Positions 63,033 to 64,000 of a stretch of DNA of 64,000 bases are shown in pieces (position 1 is the stretch's first letter; each line of letters opens with the position of its first letter). Source of the stretch: an uncultured Bacilli bacterium (GTDB lineage Bacteria > Bacillota_I > Bacilli_A > ML615J-28 > CAG-698); NCBI GenBank assembly GCA_934096585.1, contig CAKOMG010000001.1:248001-312000 (forward strand). The letters are read 5' to 3'. The translations under genes were made by a program, and so were the position numbers. The notes under the pieces were generated by a model. That model did no database searches and was not told the DNA's origin. It saw nothing but the letters and a program-made list of their open reading frames with translations.

Positions 63033-64000
63033 CTAAAATTTATTTATTGTTCCAATGAATAAAGGTACATCTTTAGAATCTAATATCACATAAATAAATG
63101 GACGATCTAATTTAAAGTTTATTCTTGAAGTAGGATCAATTGCGGTCTCTGCTTCACCAACAATAGTAACAGCTGCAGCTTTTGTACCTTCTTCATCTAA
63201 TACTATTCTTGCATCTTGTTTGATTGTTGAAACGAATACATCTGTTCCTTTTATACTTTTTATATCTTTTGTATTTTGATTAAATATTTCATTTACTCCT
63301 AAATTCTTTAGTGTTTCAATTAAATCAAATGATGATTTGACATCAAACTTTGGTACTGTTAAGTTTATTTTCCCTGTATTTCCTTTATTTATTAATTCAA
63401 AGATATTACTATCTAATACTTCTTTTATACTGTTTCTTGGTAAAATATACATTATCTTATTATCATTATGATAATAATCATATGTTACTTCACATATTTC
63501 ATTTCTATAATATTTTGATGATATTACATGATTTAGATATGTAACATTATCTATATTATTAAATAATCCTTCTTTTATATTTTCTTTCTTAAATTCATAT
63601 TTCCATTTATTATTAAAGTATACTGTATTTATAAGGGCTAAAACTGTTTCTTTATCTAGCTTTAAATCACTTGGTTTCATTTCTAATAAATTACCTGTTT
63701 GATGATTGATCCATTTACATATTTTTTCTAATGATTCAGTATTAAAATTTGTACTATAACTTTCTGCGAAATAATATTCTTCTAATATTTTTCCATATTC
63801 TTCTTCTATTTCATAATTATTATTTAACCAAAATGAATTTGCTATTTTATTAGTTCCATTATTATTACTATAATAATTATTTTTATAAATACTTTGTAAA
63901 TTACTTCGCAAATTATTAACTTTCATTAATGATGTTAATTCTTCTCTAGCTTTTCCTTCTGTTCCTTCATATAACATAGCTAAAGCAAAATACAAACTAG
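63033..64000 (-). CDS. Serpin (copy 2), 5' end cut by the window edge
   Basis: The last ~321 codons of a serpin gene running off the window. From 63166 to 64000 the DNA looks identical by eye to 17819-18653 of copy 1. The hinge DEEGTKAAAV is intact, but the reactive-centre loop reads TIVGEAETAIDPTSRINF; the predicted scissile bond is near Thr-Ala-Ile instead of Glu-Ser-Val. The loops have equal length. The last codon is Phe, not Leu. The two inhibitors should trap different proteases. Confidence 0.92.
   Translation of the reverse strand, partial: SLYFALAMLYEGTEGKAREELTSLMKVNNLRSNLQSIYKNNYYSNNNGTNKIANSFWLNNNYEIEEEYGKILEEYYFAESYSTNFNTESLEKICKWINHQTGNLLEMKPSDLKLDKETVLALINTVYFNNKWKYEFKKENIKEGLFNNIDNVTYLNHVISSKYYRNEICEVTYDYYHNDNKIMYILPRNSIKEVLDSNIFELINKGNTGKINLTVPKFDVKSSFDLIETLKNLGVNEIFNQNTKDIKSIKGTDVFVSTIKQDARIVLDEEGTKAAAVTIVGEAETAIDPTSRINFKLDRPFIYVILDSKDVPLFIGTINKF

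Overview
The window is very A+T-rich, has short intergenic gaps and places almost every gene on the minus strand. The genetic code is standard. TGA works as a stop in several tight ATGA overlaps (near 20589, 22304 and 25345). Gene content points to a gut-type low-GC member of the Bacillota, of the Bacilli, Erysipelotrichia or RF39 sort: Gram-positive style uppS-cdsA-dxr-rseP-proS cluster, CpsBCD capsule regulation, CdaA, arginine deiminase operon, lipoproteins and a serpin. I cannot name a species.

Layout. 1-7.5 kb holds a secreted MACPF-domain protein followed by a MacB-like ABC transporter, a sigma factor with a long C-terminal extension, and an XRE regulator. 7.6-14.2 kb is a regulatory and accessory stretch: an acetyltransferase behind an apparent leader-peptide attenuator, a MerR regulator with its own operator, a leucine-rich-repeat protein, a Fic protein behind a repeat-rich operator, and a second extended sigma factor. 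14.8-23.5 kb has tRNA-Lys, PduL, a TIR-like protein, a tandem GNAT, two lipoproteins (one a serpin), a guanylate-kinase-like protein, a nuclease/phosphatase, IspDF and a folate enzyme. 23.7-35.7 kb has CdaA with ankyrin and helicase-like partners, a Clp-like ATPase with a TerB-trypsin protease, and an anchored ComEC-like hydrolase. 36-41 kb has HflX and a capsule-control operon. 41-50 kb is housekeeping (udk, nagA, proS, rseP, dxr, cdsA, uppS). 50-59 kb has a nitroreductase, a truncated DegV, TetR, a lipoprotein, an arginine deiminase operon with an M29 peptidase, and MntP. 59-64 kb has a secreted metalloprotease interrupted by TGA, a lipoprotein, a candidate small RNA and a second serpin.

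Main themes. (1) Two serpin genes 45 kb apart look identical by eye over about 830 bp but differ sharply in a 42-bp block that encodes the reactive-centre loop, the part that selects the target protease. (2) Three transcription units for secreted proteins (MACPF/ABC, a lipoprotein, a lipoprotein/metalloprotease) each start with a micro-ORF beginning MKIY. Two of them share a promoter with the same motifs at the same spacing. This suggests an undescribed regulon for surface or secreted effectors. (3) A two-gene unit couples a Clp-type ATPase, whose second ATPase module is dead, with a cytoplasmic TerB-trypsin protease. (4) Several regulators carry readable operators or attenuators.
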